A stretch of 44,108 nt of DNA from Chlorobiaceae bacterium (lineage in GTDB: Bacteria; Bacteroidota; Chlorobiia; Chlorobiales; Chlorobiaceae): positions 1-44,108 of the forward strand of contig JAAXXI010000014.1 of NCBI GenBank assembly GCA_013334565.1. Direction: 5' to 3'. Under the pieces are notes generated by a model. That model worked only from the letters and a program-made list of their open reading frames with translations, was not told the origin of the DNA and searched no databases. A program made the translations under genes and the position numbers. Shown one piece after another: positions 33,701-42,903 of the stretch (its first letter is position 1; the number at the start of each line of letters is the position of its first letter).

Positions 33701-33788
33701 TAGATTACGATTTGCGCGTTTCCTGGAGAAACGCCATACCGGCATCTGACCAGGCCTTACCTCCGGTCAGCAAGATTATATCCCCATC

Positions 33789-34415
33789 ATGAAAAACCGT
33801 ATTGCCGCTTTTCTTTTTTTCTTTCTTGCATCATTTCCGGTTTATGCCGCCGAAAGCATTGATTTTGTCGATGTGGGGGAACTCGAACCGGCTATTGTCC
33901 TCGATATCCGGTACGCCACGAATAACAATTTCACCGGCCAGGCCATTTATCCTGTAGCACGATGCCTGCTGAGGCGAGATGCGGCTTTGCGTCTGCTCAG
34001 GGTGCAGCAGGCGCTCAGCAGGCAGGGATACCGCCTGATCGTGTTCGATTGTTATCGTCCGCTCACGGTTCAGAAACGCTTCTGGGAAATCATGCCGGAT
34101 GAGCGCTATGTCGCCGATCCGTCGAAAGGGTCCCGACACAACAGAGGAGCAGCCGTCGATGTCAGCCTTGCAGATTCGACAGGCAAGCCGTTGCTTATGC
34201 CGACCTCCTATGACGATTTTTCCGTAAAAGCTCACCGTGACTGGAAGGGAGCTGCTCCCCAAGCCCTCAGGAACAGTGGTGTTCTTGAAGCTGCGATGAA
34301 AGCCGAAGGTTTCGAGCCTTTTCCGACGGAGTGGTGGCATTTCGATGCACCGGGTTGGGAAAATTATCCGGTATCCGACTTCCCCCTGAAAAAATCCGGG
34401 GGATGTGAGGACTGA
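33789..34415 (+). CDS. D-alanyl-D-alanine dipeptidase, VanX/DdpX type (M15D)
   Basis: A 208-residue exported zinc dipeptidase with signal peptide to about residue 20. Zinc ligands His117 and Asp124 lie in SRHNRGAAVDVSL and His184 in EWWHF, with catalytic Glu181 and the transition-state Arg90 in YRP. Exported relatives recycle D-Ala-D-Ala from peptidoglycan; a role in vancomycin resistance is unlikely because no vanHA or vanRS genes are nearby and the protein is exported. The next gene starts inside its last codons. Confidence 0.9.
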   Translation: MKNRIAAFLFFFLASFPVYAAESIDFVDVGELEPAIVLDIRYATNNNFTGQAIYPVARCLLRRDAALRLLRVQQALSRQGYRLIVFDCYRPLTVQKRFWEIMPDERYVADPSKGSRHNRGAAVDVSLADSTGKPLLMPTSYDDFSVKAHRDWKGAAPQALRNSGVLEAAMKAEGFEPFPTEWWHFDAPGWENYPVSDFPLKKSGGCED

Positions 34416-35226
34416 GCCCGCTCATCAAGCGGATCCGCTCGGGATCGTCATAACCGGCGCCGGTTCAGGTATCGGGTACGCACTTGCACGTGAATTTCTT
34501 GCAGCCGGTGACAAGGTCGTGATTTCTGCGAGGAACCCTGAAAAGCTCGACCGGGCAATGGTTTCTCTCAGGCAGGATTTTCCCGGTGCTGTTCTCGGCG
34601 GCATGGTCTGCGACGTGCGCGATCCGGTCATGGTTGACGGATTCGCAAGCTACGCTTCCCGCATGATCGGCAGGATCGACCGCTGGATAAACAATGCGGG
34701 GACAGCCGGGATGAAGAAGCGGCCCTTGTGGGAACTCGACCCGGAAGATATCCTCGAGACCGGCATGACAAACCTTTCAGGAACCCTCCTGCTTTGTGCT
34801 GCGGCTGTGAAGGTAATGGACGGTCAGCCGGTTACGCAAAAACCTTCCTACCACATTTTCAATATGGGTTTTTCGCAAGCGGGCGCAATGCTTTCCCGTT
34901 CGAACATTCCGCATAAAGCTTCGAAAAGAGGGGTGGCGCTGGTTACCGGGTTCCTCACGCGGGAGTTCAGGAAACAGGAAAAAACCTCTATCGGCGTTCA
35001 CGAGCTCAGCCCGGGGCTGGTACTGACACCTCTGCTGCTTCGCGATACGCCGCCGCAGACTTTGTCCGTGCTCCGGCTTGTTGCCAGGACCCCTGAAGAG
35101 GTTGCAGCCGTCCTGGTCCCGAAAATCCGCGCCATCTCCGGCTCGAACCGTAACGTGAGGTTCCGTCCGGTCATGCTGACGGCACTTTCCATGTTTATCG
35201 CCTTCGCGAGAAAACGGAAAGGATGA
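34405..35226 (+). CDS. NYC1/NOL-like short-chain dehydrogenase lacking the catalytic Tyr
   Basis: A 273-residue SDR starting at GTG 34405, overlapping the dipeptidase gene by 11 bases. The cofactor motif TGAGSGIG is at 17-24 and NNAG at 96-99. Similarity to plant chlorophyll b reductases NOL/NYC1 shows in HIFN, LSPGLVLTPLL and EEVAAVLVPKIRAI. In the YxxxK motif the tyrosine is replaced: His170-K-A-S-Lys174. The serine region reads FNMGFSQAG. It could reduce a bacteriochlorophyll formyl group, but the changed residue makes this open. Confidence 0.8.
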   Translation: MRTEPAHQADPLGIVITGAGSGIGYALAREFLAAGDKVVISARNPEKLDRAMVSLRQDFPGAVLGGMVCDVRDPVMVDGFASYASRMIGRIDRWINNAGTAGMKKRPLWELDPEDILETGMTNLSGTLLLCAAAVKVMDGQPVTQKPSYHIFNMGFSQAGAMLSRSNIPHKASKRGVALVTGFLTREFRKQEKTSIGVHELSPGLVLTPLLLRDTPPQTLSVLRLVARTPEEVAAVLVPKIRAISGSNRNVRFRPVMLTALSMFIAFARKRKG

Positions 35227-35248
35227 ATGCCGGAGGGATTTTCCCGTT

Positions 35249-35992
35249 TCAATCACCTATCCGGGAGCGTACTTCCTCCCAGAGCGCAAGGTATGCCCGT
35301 GATGCGGGCGAACCCGGATGAACCGCACCGAGCGGGGAGCGGTAGATGCCCATTTTTTCTATATCGGAACTGTAGGGGATCATCGAATTGAGAAATCCCG
35401 GCCTGCCGTTGATTTCGGCGACGATGTCCCGGTGCATTTTCTTCTTTATTTCTACCATGGAGAAAAATGCCAGGATTTTTGTGGTGTCGAGGCCGTTCGC
35501 TTTGAAAAAACCGGTCAGCTGGTCGTAGGTCCTCATAGAAAGTATGGTCGGGATTACCGGCACGATAATCACGTCGGAAGCGGAAAAAACGCTTTCGGAA
35601 AGCAGGGTCAGGTTCGGAGGACAGTCGAAAATGAGGTAACGGTAGTTTTCTCCAACTTCAAGCAGGTTTTTCCTGAGCTTCCTGAGCGGTTTTTTCTCTT
35701 CTGACAACTCGAGGTCGAGGTTCCTGAAGGAGAAATCCGAAGGAAGCAGGTCGAGGTTTTCGAAATCGGTAGCCCTGATGTTTTCGATGATTTTTTTTGA
35801 TCCTTTGAGGAATTTCTCGCCGGTGAATTTTTTTGAAGCCCTGATCCTGAAATAAAAGGAACTTGCCCCCTGCGGGTCGAGGTCGCAGAGGAGTACCGGG
35901 GATTGAGGCCCTGACGAAAGCCATGAGAGGTTGACCGCCGCAGCTGTTTTTCCTACACCGCCCTTGATGCTGTATAATGCAAGAGTTTTCAT
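35249..35992 (-). CDS. ParA/Soj-family ATPase
   Basis: A 247-residue ParA-type ATPase with deviant Walker A KGGVGKT (residues 10-16), Walker A' [10 protein letters not shown] and Walker [11 protein letters not shown]. No ParB gene is adjacent, and the protein lacks an N-terminal HTH, so it is of the short (orphan or Soj/MipZ-like) kind. Its ATG overlaps the stop of the CHAD gene (ATGA at 35989-35992), which points to joint function with that protein. It converges with the SDR gene across 22 bases. Confidence 0.92.
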   Translation of the reverse strand: MKTLALYSIKGGVGKTAAAVNLSWLSSGPQSPVLLCDLDPQGASSFYFRIRASKKFTGEKFLKGSKKIIENIRATDFENLDLLPSDFSFRNLDLELSEEKKPLRKLRKNLLEVGENYRYLIFDCPPNLTLLSESVFSASDVIIVPVIPTILSMRTYDQLTGFFKANGLDTTKILAFFSMVEIKKKMHRDIVAEINGRPGFLNSMIPYSSDIEKMGIYRSPLGAVHPGSPASRAYLALWEEVRSRIGD

Positions 35993-37563
35993 TTCAGGGA
36001 CTCGTTTTCAAGAAGTTCGGAAAAGCGTCGGCGGGTCTCATGATCGTCGAACGCTCTGAAGGCTTTATGGAAGAGCGCACGCGTTTCTTCCTTCTGCCGG
36101 TTGAGGGTGGTGATCAGGCCGCCTGTCGATGCCGCGAACAGGTGGCTCTCCGGTCCATGAACGATTGTTTCAAGCTTTTCCCGGAGAAATCGTATCTGAA
36201 CGGCATAGTCAACAAACGTTCCGAGGTTTTCCTGCAGTTCCTTGAGCTGCCGTATAACTGGGGTGACAGTTTCAACGGGGTAAACGGAGGCAAAAAACTC
36301 GAGCAGGTACCGGAGCTTCTTGCAGCATATCCTCAACTCGTGAAGCTCGTCGTCCGTCGCCTCCCTGCATGCGATACGTCCCCTGCGGACAACTTTTTTC
36401 CAGGCTTTCCTGATGCTGGCGTTTGCGATCTCGATGCTCGGCAGCGATGCCCCCGGTGCCCTATCCTGCCCGGGCAGGGCCGGGTTTGCAAGAAACCTGC
36501 CCCAATCACTGAAGAAGGTTCTGCACTCGTCCGATTCGAGGTAACGGCAGAACTGCCTGTGGTACCGTTTCCGTGAAGCCTCCAGGTCGATGAAGAACCT
36601 GTCAAGGGGTTGCTGGAGAAAGTCCGGCAGGGAGTTGAAGTATTCATCCCTGCGAAGCAGGTAAACGTCGCAGTCGCGGAGGTTGTTGCTCCTTTTGCCG
36701 AGTTCGGAGAAGCCGGCAAGGAAATATCCGGTATCTTCCGGGCTGAACACACCGTTGAGCTGTTTCAGCAGGGAACGGGTCCTTCTTACGGCAACGCGGT
36801 AATCGTGCAGGAATTCAGGATCGATATTGTTTTTCAGCCCTTCTTCATTTGCCTTCAGGGTGGAAAGAGCCGAATGGAGCACTTTTCGGGCACTTTCATG
36901 GGCAGAAGCTTCAGGGTCGAGGTGCAGACTGATTTTCGATGAATAACCCTGGATTTTCCTGCCTGCCGCGTTCATGAGCAGCCTGAAAAGCTCACGGAAA
37001 TCGAAAGGATCTCCGAAAGAGCCGTGTGAAGCCAGAAGTTCGGAGAATTCCTCCGCTTCATCCTGGTAGCCTTTCAGGGGTTGAACGGAGCAGAGGGAAA
37101 AAAAAGGCTTTTCAATATTTTTTCCTGCCGTCGAGTACTCTTCTTCCAGAAAAAATCCGATGGTCTTGGCGTTGTTGTCGACGATCCTTGACGTTTTTTG
37201 AACTACGTCGAACGAAGCAATTTTCGAAAATGCCCGGATGCCGCTGCAGGCAGACAGCTGTTCCCTGACCTGTCCCGCAGGTATTTCCCGGACGAAAAAC
37301 GACGCCGGTGATCCAGACAGCTCGACATAGGCCGTCTCAAGCCCGGAATCGAGCGATATGGTATGCAGCGTATGCTTTTTTCTGATTATGGCAATCTTTT
37401 TTTCGTACGCGTGCCAGTCGAAGGTATCGTAAAAAGAGCGCCGTTCTCTTTTCGAAGCGGTTCCAGTGAGCCTGAAAAGGTGAGAAAATGCATGTCCATG
37501 CCATGGCTGGACAGCGGCAGGGACCTGTCCCCTGAAGAAAACGATTTTCACTGAAGGGTTCAT
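35989..37563 (-). CDS. CYTH-like plus CHAD domain protein
   Basis: A 524-residue protein. The C-terminal half (about 235-510) is a CHAD domain with two helical repeats and its conserved histidine motifs [17 protein letters not shown] and [16 protein letters not shown], rich in Arg and Lys; CHAD domains bind polyphosphate. The N-terminal part keeps traces of a CYTH domain ([21 protein letters not shown]) but not the ExExK motif, so triphosphatase activity is doubtful. It precedes and overlaps the parA gene. Confidence 0.87.
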   Translation of the reverse strand: MNPSVKIVFFRGQVPAAVQPWHGHAFSHLFRLTGTASKRERRSFYDTFDWHAYEKKIAIIRKKHTLHTISLDSGLETAYVELSGSPASFFVREIPAGQVREQLSACSGIRAFSKIASFDVVQKTSRIVDNNAKTIGFFLEEEYSTAGKNIEKPFFSLCSVQPLKGYQDEAEEFSELLASHGSFGDPFDFRELFRLLMNAAGRKIQGYSSKISLHLDPEASAHESARKVLHSALSTLKANEEGLKNNIDPEFLHDYRVAVRRTRSLLKQLNGVFSPEDTGYFLAGFSELGKRSNNLRDCDVYLLRRDEYFNSLPDFLQQPLDRFFIDLEASRKRYHRQFCRYLESDECRTFFSDWGRFLANPALPGQDRAPGASLPSIEIANASIRKAWKKVVRRGRIACREATDDELHELRICCKKLRYLLEFFASVYPVETVTPVIRQLKELQENLGTFVDYAVQIRFLREKLETIVHGPESHLFAASTGGLITTLNRQKEETRALFHKAFRAFDDHETRRRFSELLENESLK

Positions 37564-37788
37564 GATGCCGCATTTGTTCGGGCTGTTTCGGGTGCCTGGA
37601 ACAATATAGCAAGATTCATCGGAAGGGCACCAGCCATAATCGGTATCGTTTCACGGGAATTAAAGTACTTCCGGAGCGTATAATTTTCATTCCTTCGGCC
37701 TTTTATTCGTTGTAAATTCATAAATTCATGCTTCATAAAAAAATTACGTCCGAGATGATTTACCCGTAACCTTTTCCGGAAGAGAGAG

Positions 37789-38826
37789 ATGAAAAATCCG
37801 TTCTTTTTTCTGTTCGTATTTCTGCTTTTTATCGCAGGCTGCTCACCCAAAGGGGAAAATCCGTCCGATGGCGGAAAAGGTACCGGCAAGCTTCATGTCG
37901 GGCTGGTTTTTGACGTTGGCGGCCGAGGCGACAAGTCATTCAACGATTCTGCCTATAACGGCCTCGAGCTTGCAAAAAAACAGCTGGGTATCGATTTCAT
38001 CTTTGCAGAACCTCGAGGAGAGGGCGGTGACCGGGAAGCTTCGCTCCGCCAGATGGCGTCCGACCCGGATGTCGATCTCATTATCGGTGTAGGCCTCCTG
38101 TTCAGCGACGATATCACAGCTGTAGCGAAAGATTTTCCCCTGAAAAAATTCGTCTGCATCGATTATATCCCCAAACCGGGCGTTCAGGTCCCCTCTAACC
38201 TCCAGGGCATTGTCTTCGAGGAGAAAAAAGGGTCTTACCTTGTCGGCGCCATCGCAGGCCTTGTGACGAAAACAAACACGGTCGGGTTTATCGGAGGAAT
38301 GGAGTCGAGCGTTATCAGGAAATTCGAGACCGGTTTCATTGCGGGTGTCCATGCGGTAAATCCCGGGGCACAGGTCATTTCAGGTTATATCGGTATGACG
38401 GGGAGCGCTTTTGCAAATCCGGCAAAAGGCAAGGAGCTCGCGCTCGGACAGTTCGGAAAGGGTGCGGATATCATTTATGAAGCTGCCGGAGCCAGCGGGC
38501 TCGGGGTTATCGAGGCTGCCCGCGAAACCCGGAAACTGGTAATCTGCACCGACAGGGACCAGGAACCGGATGCCCCCGGATTCGTTCTCACAACCATGCT
38601 GAAATCCGTCGACCGGGCGGTTCTCAAAACCATCGAAAATGCCATAAACGGCAATTTCAAGGGAGGAGGAGTATCCGTTTTCGGACTTGACGGCCGTTAT
38701 ACCGATTATGTGTATAACGACAGAAACGCATCGCTTGTCGGCGCGAAAAACCATGATGCCGTCGAAGAGATGCGGAAGGCGATCCTTGCCGGCAAAATCG
38801 TCGTCGATGGTGAAGCCGCGAAATAG
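37789..38826 (+). CDS. BMP-family (Med/BmpA) substrate-binding lipoprotein
   Basis: A 345-residue lipoprotein with lipobox FIAGC (Cys18). The BMP family marks are clear: GLVFDVGGRGDKSFNDSAYNGLELA near 38-62, DLIIGVGLLFSDDI, and VGFIGGMESSVIRKFETGFIAGV. Relatives bind nucleosides for ABC uptake. No permease or ATPase gene lies nearby in the window, so the transporter partner is elsewhere or the protein acts alone. A good ribosome site (GGAAGAGAGAG) precedes the ATG. Confidence 0.9.
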   Translation: MKNPFFFLFVFLLFIAGCSPKGENPSDGGKGTGKLHVGLVFDVGGRGDKSFNDSAYNGLELAKKQLGIDFIFAEPRGEGGDREASLRQMASDPDVDLIIGVGLLFSDDITAVAKDFPLKKFVCIDYIPKPGVQVPSNLQGIVFEEKKGSYLVGAIAGLVTKTNTVGFIGGMESSVIRKFETGFIAGVHAVNPGAQVISGYIGMTGSAFANPAKGKELALGQFGKGADIIYEAAGASGLGVIEAARETRKLVICTDRDQEPDAPGFVLTTMLKSVDRAVLKTIENAINGNFKGGGVSVFGLDGRYTDYVYNDRNASLVGAKNHDAVEEMRKAILAGKIVVDGEAAK

Positions 38827-38890
38827 GTACAACCTTTCCGTGAGCTGTCCAGATACCGTGAAGTATTGTTTTTCAATCGTTTGAAGTGCA

Positions 38891-39895
38891 TTGCCCGTGA
38901 GTAAAAAAATCCTTGTGACCGGGGCAACCGGTTTTATCGGTTCGAGACTTGTCGAAAAGCTGGTTTCGAAAGGTGACGATATTTTTCTTCTCGTCCGGAA
39001 AACATCGGACCTCACGGCAATCTCTGGAGTTCTCGACAAGGTCCGGCTCGTATACGGTGACATTACCGACAAGGCTTCCGTAGATGCTGCGGTCAGGGGG
39101 ATGGACCTCGTTTACCATACTGCCGGCATCACCTACATGGGTGACAGGAAGAACGAGCAGCTCTATCCGATCAATGTTGACGGCACCCGGTATATCCTTC
39201 AGGCTGCAGCGGCTTCGGGCGTGAGGCGGGTCCTTCATGTCAGTTCGATCTCGGCGGTTGGCGTCGCGTTTCAGGGCAAACCGCTCGATGAGACGGCTGT
39301 CTGGAATTTCGACCTTCTCGGGCTGGAATATGCCAGGAGCAAGCACCTCGCAGAAATCGCCGTCGCCGATGCGGTGAAGAACGGGCTCGATTGCGTGATC
39401 GTCAATCCCGCTTATGTTTTCGGGGCCGGCGATGTGAACTTCAATGCCGGACGAATGATCAAGGATATCTATAAAAGGCGTCTTCCGTGTTACCCGACCG
39501 GTGGTATTTGCGTGGTCGACGTGGAGATTGTTTCCGAAACGATCATTGCCGCCATGGAAAAGGGCCGGACCGGAGAACGTTACATCATCGGCGGCGACAA
39601 CATCACTTATAAACAGCTTGCCGACACGATTTCGAAAGTGACGGGTGCTCCCCGTATTCTCTTTCCGTTTCCGTTCTGGCTGGGAAAGCTTCTCAAGCCG
39701 GTCATCGATATCCTGAAGGAAAAAGGGCTGGTATCCAAACTTTTCAACCTTTCGATGTTCAGGGTGGCGTCCGAATATCTTTATTACGATTCATCGAAGG
39801 CCGTCAACGAGCTCGGCATGCGCCGGGAACCCTGTGAAAATTGCCTGCGCAAGGCATTCGAGTGGTACCGCGACCGCAATATGCTCGACAACTGA
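38891..39895 (+). CDS. NAD-dependent epimerase/dehydratase-family (extended SDR) protein
   Basis: A 334-residue extended SDR: cofactor motif GATGFIGS starting at residue 11, HTAGI, Ser in HVSSISAVG and the active-site Y-ARS-K. It resembles dihydroflavonol-reductase-like and hopanoid HpnA-type enzymes more than sugar epimerases. Substrate is unknown. The first codon in this reading is TTG; a GTG two codons later (GTGAGTAAAAAAATC) is an equally likely start. Confidence 0.85.
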   Translation: MPVSKKILVTGATGFIGSRLVEKLVSKGDDIFLLVRKTSDLTAISGVLDKVRLVYGDITDKASVDAAVRGMDLVYHTAGITYMGDRKNEQLYPINVDGTRYILQAAAASGVRRVLHVSSISAVGVAFQGKPLDETAVWNFDLLGLEYARSKHLAEIAVADAVKNGLDCVIVNPAYVFGAGDVNFNAGRMIKDIYKRRLPCYPTGGICVVDVEIVSETIIAAMEKGRTGERYIIGGDNITYKQLADTISKVTGAPRILFPFPFWLGKLLKPVIDILKEKGLVSKLFNLSMFRVASEYLYYDSSKAVNELGMRREPCENCLRKAFEWYRDRNMLDN

Positions 39896-39900
39896 GCGCT

Positions 39901-40689
39901 TTACGGCTTACGGCAGAAAATCATCATTCTCGGCGAATTTTCTTCCTCGAATGGTTCGCCGCTATAGTTTCCGGCTACTTTTTCAATCACGAAACCCGCT
40001 TTCAGGAGCATCGAGCTGATCGTTCCGAGGTTGTAGAGCCTGACCGATTCGATGAAATCCGCATTCTTCCCGTCGGGGGAGGTTATCGAAATCGTTTTCA
40101 GGACCCTGCCGCCGTCGAGCCTTCGCGTTTCCTTTACTGAAAGTCCTTCCACTGACCGGCAGGTCTGAGGCTGGATGTTCTTTTCAAGATGCCGCGGGTT
40201 TATCAGGTCCAGCACATACCATCCGCCTGGTTTGAGCGTCCCAAGCACCTTGTTCAGGACACGCAGGTCATCTTCCTCGGTATCGAAATAGCCGAAGCTG
40301 GTAAAAAGCTGCACGACCATGTCGAAATCACCGTTGGCGGGTATCTCCCTCATGTCGCAGCAGGAGAGGGCGAGTATGATACCGCATCCGGCGGCTTCTT
40401 TACGCGCTTCTTCGAGCAGGTAGGGTGAAAGGTCGTTACCCGTGACGCAATAGCCCTGGCGGGCCAGTTCGATGGCATGCCTGCCTGCGCCGCAGGCGAT
40501 ATCGAGGATGGATACCGTCTCAGGGGTTTTCAGGCCGAGCCCGGTCACGGAAAGGATTGTGTTTATGCAGAGCGCAGCTTCATCCCTGTCGCGGTGTTTG
40601 TAGACCTCGAGATAAAATGGGTGACTGAACCATTCTTCAAACCAGGGAGATTCTGGTTTGCTGCCTGAATTTCCTGGACTTGCGGTCAT
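39901..40689 (-). CDS. class I SAM-dependent methyltransferase
   Basis: A 262-residue methyltransferase with SAM motif LDIACGAGRH at 62-71, the second-strand acidic region VTGNDLSPY, and LKPGGWYVLDLINP as motif III. The length and the front and back sequences are general, so the acceptor cannot be named. Its stop is 5 bases from that of the convergent epimerase-family gene. Confidence 0.87.
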   Translation of the reverse strand: MTASPGNSGSKPESPWFEEWFSHPFYLEVYKHRDRDEAALCINTILSVTGLGLKTPETVSILDIACGAGRHAIELARQGYCVTGNDLSPYLLEEARKEAAGCGIILALSCCDMREIPANGDFDMVVQLFTSFGYFDTEEDDLRVLNKVLGTLKPGGWYVLDLINPRHLEKNIQPQTCRSVEGLSVKETRRLDGGRVLKTISITSPDGKNADFIESVRLYNLGTISSMLLKAGFVIEKVAGNYSGEPFEEENSPRMMIFCRKP

Positions 40690-40722
40690 GAAGGATGATG
40701 GAAAGAATAACGGAGAGGGGAA

Positions 40723-40748
40723 CTCAGGGCATCGGAAAATGCCCTGAG
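40723..40748 (-). terminator. perfect ten-pair hairpin, probable terminator
   Basis: CTCAGGGCAT and ATGCCCTGAG pair fully around a six-base loop. It lies 14 bases after the stop of the small basic protein gene on the minus strand. The downstream T run is poor (TTCCCC), so termination is likely but not certain. Confidence 0.5.
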
Positions 40749-40761
40749 GAGATATCCTGGA

Positions 40762-40959
40762 TCAGTTTTTCGAGTAATCGGCAATGGTCTTCGAGAGAAG
40801 TTCCTGCTCGTTTTCACCGGCAGGGATACGGACATTTTTCTCTACGAATTTCCATGCGTTGCTTTTTTCTGATTTTACGGAAAAAACCAGTTTGGCAACC
40901 TTGATATCGCTGAAACCCTGCTTTTTTGACTTGTCGCCGAACGTTTGTTTCTTTGCCAT
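40762..40959 (-). CDS. small basic protein, resembles DUF4295
   Basis: A 65-residue lysine-rich protein (MAKKQTFGDKSKKQGFSDIK at the start). Its size, start and the KVAKLVFSVKSEKSNAWKFVEKNV strand pattern recall DUF4295 proteins of Bacteroidota, which lie beside ribosomal-protein genes and may be ribosome-associated; here it does not. I am not sure of this match. No strong ribosome site. Being basic and short, it could also bind RNA or DNA. Confidence 0.6.
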   Translation of the reverse strand: MAKKQTFGDKSKKQGFSDIKVAKLVFSVKSEKSNAWKFVEKNVRIPAGENEQELLSKTIADYSKN

Positions 40960-41178
40960 GACTTGTAAGTAATACTTTTAATGAAGCGTTGTAATCATTC
41001 CTGACATGAAATTGTTGCGAAATTTAAAAAAATAAGCCGATAAATAAAAACCTGTCGCGATATTTGTTTTTCCCCTTGCCGTTCCGTTTCCGGTATCCCC
41101 TGAATCAAGCTCCCGGAGCCTCCTGGCATTGGCTGACATGTCTTCCTTTCACAGAAGCCCGGGATTCAGAGGCCGTTT

Positions 41179-42501
41179 TCAGTTGTTTTCCCGGTATTGC
41201 CCCTTATGAAAGATACCCTTTGCCCTGCCTTTCAGGGTGCGGCCGAAGAACGGTGTATTGGCTGATTTTGAACGGATGGAGTCTGCTGTCACCGTCCATT
41301 CCTCTGCGGGATCGATGATGGTGAAATTTGCCTTTTCGCCCTGCCTGAAAAGGATCGGTTTCATGTTCATGATCTTTCTCGGGTTGACCGAAAGCAGTTC
41401 TATTGCCCGCCGGAGGGTAATGATGTTCCTTTCGACCAGTTCGCCAAAGGTGAGGCCCAGGGATGTTTCGAGGCCGATGATACCGAATGAGGTCTGGTCG
41501 GGAGGGCACTCCTTTTCGTGAGAAGCATGCGGTGCATGGTCTGTGGCGATGCAGTCGATGGTCCCGTCGGCGAGGCCTTCAAGTAGCGCGTCACGGTTTT
41601 CACGCGAGGCGAGGGGCGGTTTCATGATATAGTTTCCTTTTTTCTCCGCATTGAAGAGGTCCTCGTCACAGAGCGTGAAATGGTGAGGGGTCACTTCGCA
41701 GGAGACCTGCAGGCCGTCTTTTTTTGCCTGTCTTACGAGATCGAGGGCTGCTCTGGTGCTGATATGCGCAACATGGTAGCGCGGCTGTTTCAGCGGATCG
41801 TGGAGTTTGTGTTCCTCAAGATAGCGGAGAAGCAGGAGGTCGCGGGCGAGGGTTATCGCTTCGGAGACGTCCGGGATACCCTTGAGCCCGAGTTTTGCGG
41901 AAAAAAGGCCTTCGTTCATGATGGCGCCCAGGGTAAGGGATTTGTCTTCGCAATGCTGGATGACGAGGAGGTCGAAATTTGATGCGTATTCCATCGCGAG
42001 CCTCATGGTCTGGCTGTTCTGGATAGCCGTGCCGTCGTCCGATATGGCGTTGACGCCGTAAGAACGGTATTTTCCGTAGGGAGCGAGGTTTTCCCCCCTG
42101 CTTTCGAGCGTCATTGCGCCGACCACCTCGAGGTCTACCGGAAGTGCGGCCGCATGGTGGCGGATATAAGCCACGCCGAGGGGGCTGTCGATGACAGGCT
42201 TTGTGTTCGGCATGAGCGCGACGCCCGTGAAGCCGCCGGCAAGAGCCGCTTTCGAGCCGCTTTCGAGCGTTTCCTTGTATTCCTGGCCCGGGTCGCGGAA
42301 ATGGCAGTGCATGTCGAACAACCCGGGAGCGACGATCTTTCCCTCGAGTTCGACGATGCGGTCACCGGGTCCTGCGGTGACTGTTCCGGTGCCGAATGAG
42401 ACCTCTTCTATGGTGCCGTCTCCGGAAACTCTGATGGTTCCCGTCCTGTCGAGGTTTTCCTGGGGATTGAGGAGCCTGGCCTGCCTGAAAATAGTGCTCA
42501 T
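41179..42501 (-). CDS. pyrC: dihydroorotase (class I type)
   Basis: A 440-residue dihydroorotase of the amidohydrolase superfamily. Metal-site motifs are HCHFRDPGQEYKET (65-78), SDDGTAI, IQHCEDKSL, HISTRAALD and ATDHAPH. It closes carbamoyl-aspartate to dihydroorotate in pyrimidine synthesis. The start at 42501 (MSTIFRQARLLNP) fits family N-termini; an in-frame ATG at 42552 would add 17 residues without support. It is alone on the minus strand. Confidence 0.94.
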   Translation of the reverse strand: MSTIFRQARLLNPQENLDRTGTIRVSGDGTIEEVSFGTGTVTAGPGDRIVELEGKIVAPGLFDMHCHFRDPGQEYKETLESGSKAALAGGFTGVALMPNTKPVIDSPLGVAYIRHHAAALPVDLEVVGAMTLESRGENLAPYGKYRSYGVNAISDDGTAIQNSQTMRLAMEYASNFDLLVIQHCEDKSLTLGAIMNEGLFSAKLGLKGIPDVSEAITLARDLLLLRYLEEHKLHDPLKQPRYHVAHISTRAALDLVRQAKKDGLQVSCEVTPHHFTLCDEDLFNAEKKGNYIMKPPLASRENRDALLEGLADGTIDCIATDHAPHASHEKECPPDQTSFGIIGLETSLGLTFGELVERNIITLRRAIELLSVNPRKIMNMKPILFRQGEKANFTIIDPAEEWTVTADSIRSKSANTPFFGRTLKGRAKGIFHKGQYRENN

Positions 42502-42680
42502 AACGGTATTTGCGGGTTGAGTATTACAGAACTTGTTTTTCAGCTCCACCATGGAACCGGATATTTTTCCCGGCTATCTTCGCAAGAGCGGTGCGGCGGG
42601 ACGGTAATCGGGGAAAAACGCATCGCCGGCAGATCACAACGGGCTATTTTTCCTCAACTTGAAAATATACGATAAAATAT

Positions 42681-42766
42681 GAAGAAGCCTGTCCGGCCGG
42701 TAATGCTTCTTCATCTGATAATGAGCCAAAGCCTTTTTCGCCGGTTTTCCGAAAAACGGCTTTTTT
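42681..42766 (+). ncRNA. candidate small RNA with two hairpins and intrinsic terminator
   Basis: The first hairpin pairs GAAGAAGC (42681-42688) with GCTTCTTC (42705-42712). The second is an intrinsic terminator (42728-42766) with an AAAGCC/GGCTTT stem extended through TTTTTCG/CGAAAAA, one bulged C, and a T run. A TAAAAT box (42673-42678) lies just before the first hairpin, without a good -35. No plus-strand gene precedes the terminator within 2.5 kb, so it must end some other transcript, most simply a short RNA. It could instead be a leader of the cyclo-ligase gene. Confidence 0.4.
42728..42766 (+). terminator. intrinsic terminator between pyrC and cyclo-ligase gene
   Basis: AAAGCC-TTTTTCG pairs with CGAAAAA-C-GGCTTT around CCGGTTTTC, one bulge, ending in a run of six T. 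The orientation is plus, opposite to pyrC. Confidence 0.75.
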
Positions 42767-42903
42767 CTGTTCCATGACGCAAGGACAGTGCTTCAGGGAA
42801 AAGCGTTGGCGTTTTATTATGTTACGTTAACATCTGGTATTCGTTTCCTGCCTTGTTGTTTGAGAGGGCTTTCGGCAGCGATCGGTTATTGTGTCTGGAC
42901 GAC

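Larger units (their letters stand above)
42502..42903. other. intergenic region with candidate small RNA
   Basis: About 400 bases between pyrC and the cyclo-ligase gene, divergent. Apart from the candidate RNA and its terminator (42681-42766), no gene is seen. The last 140 bases hold the cyclo-ligase promoter. Confidence 0.5.
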
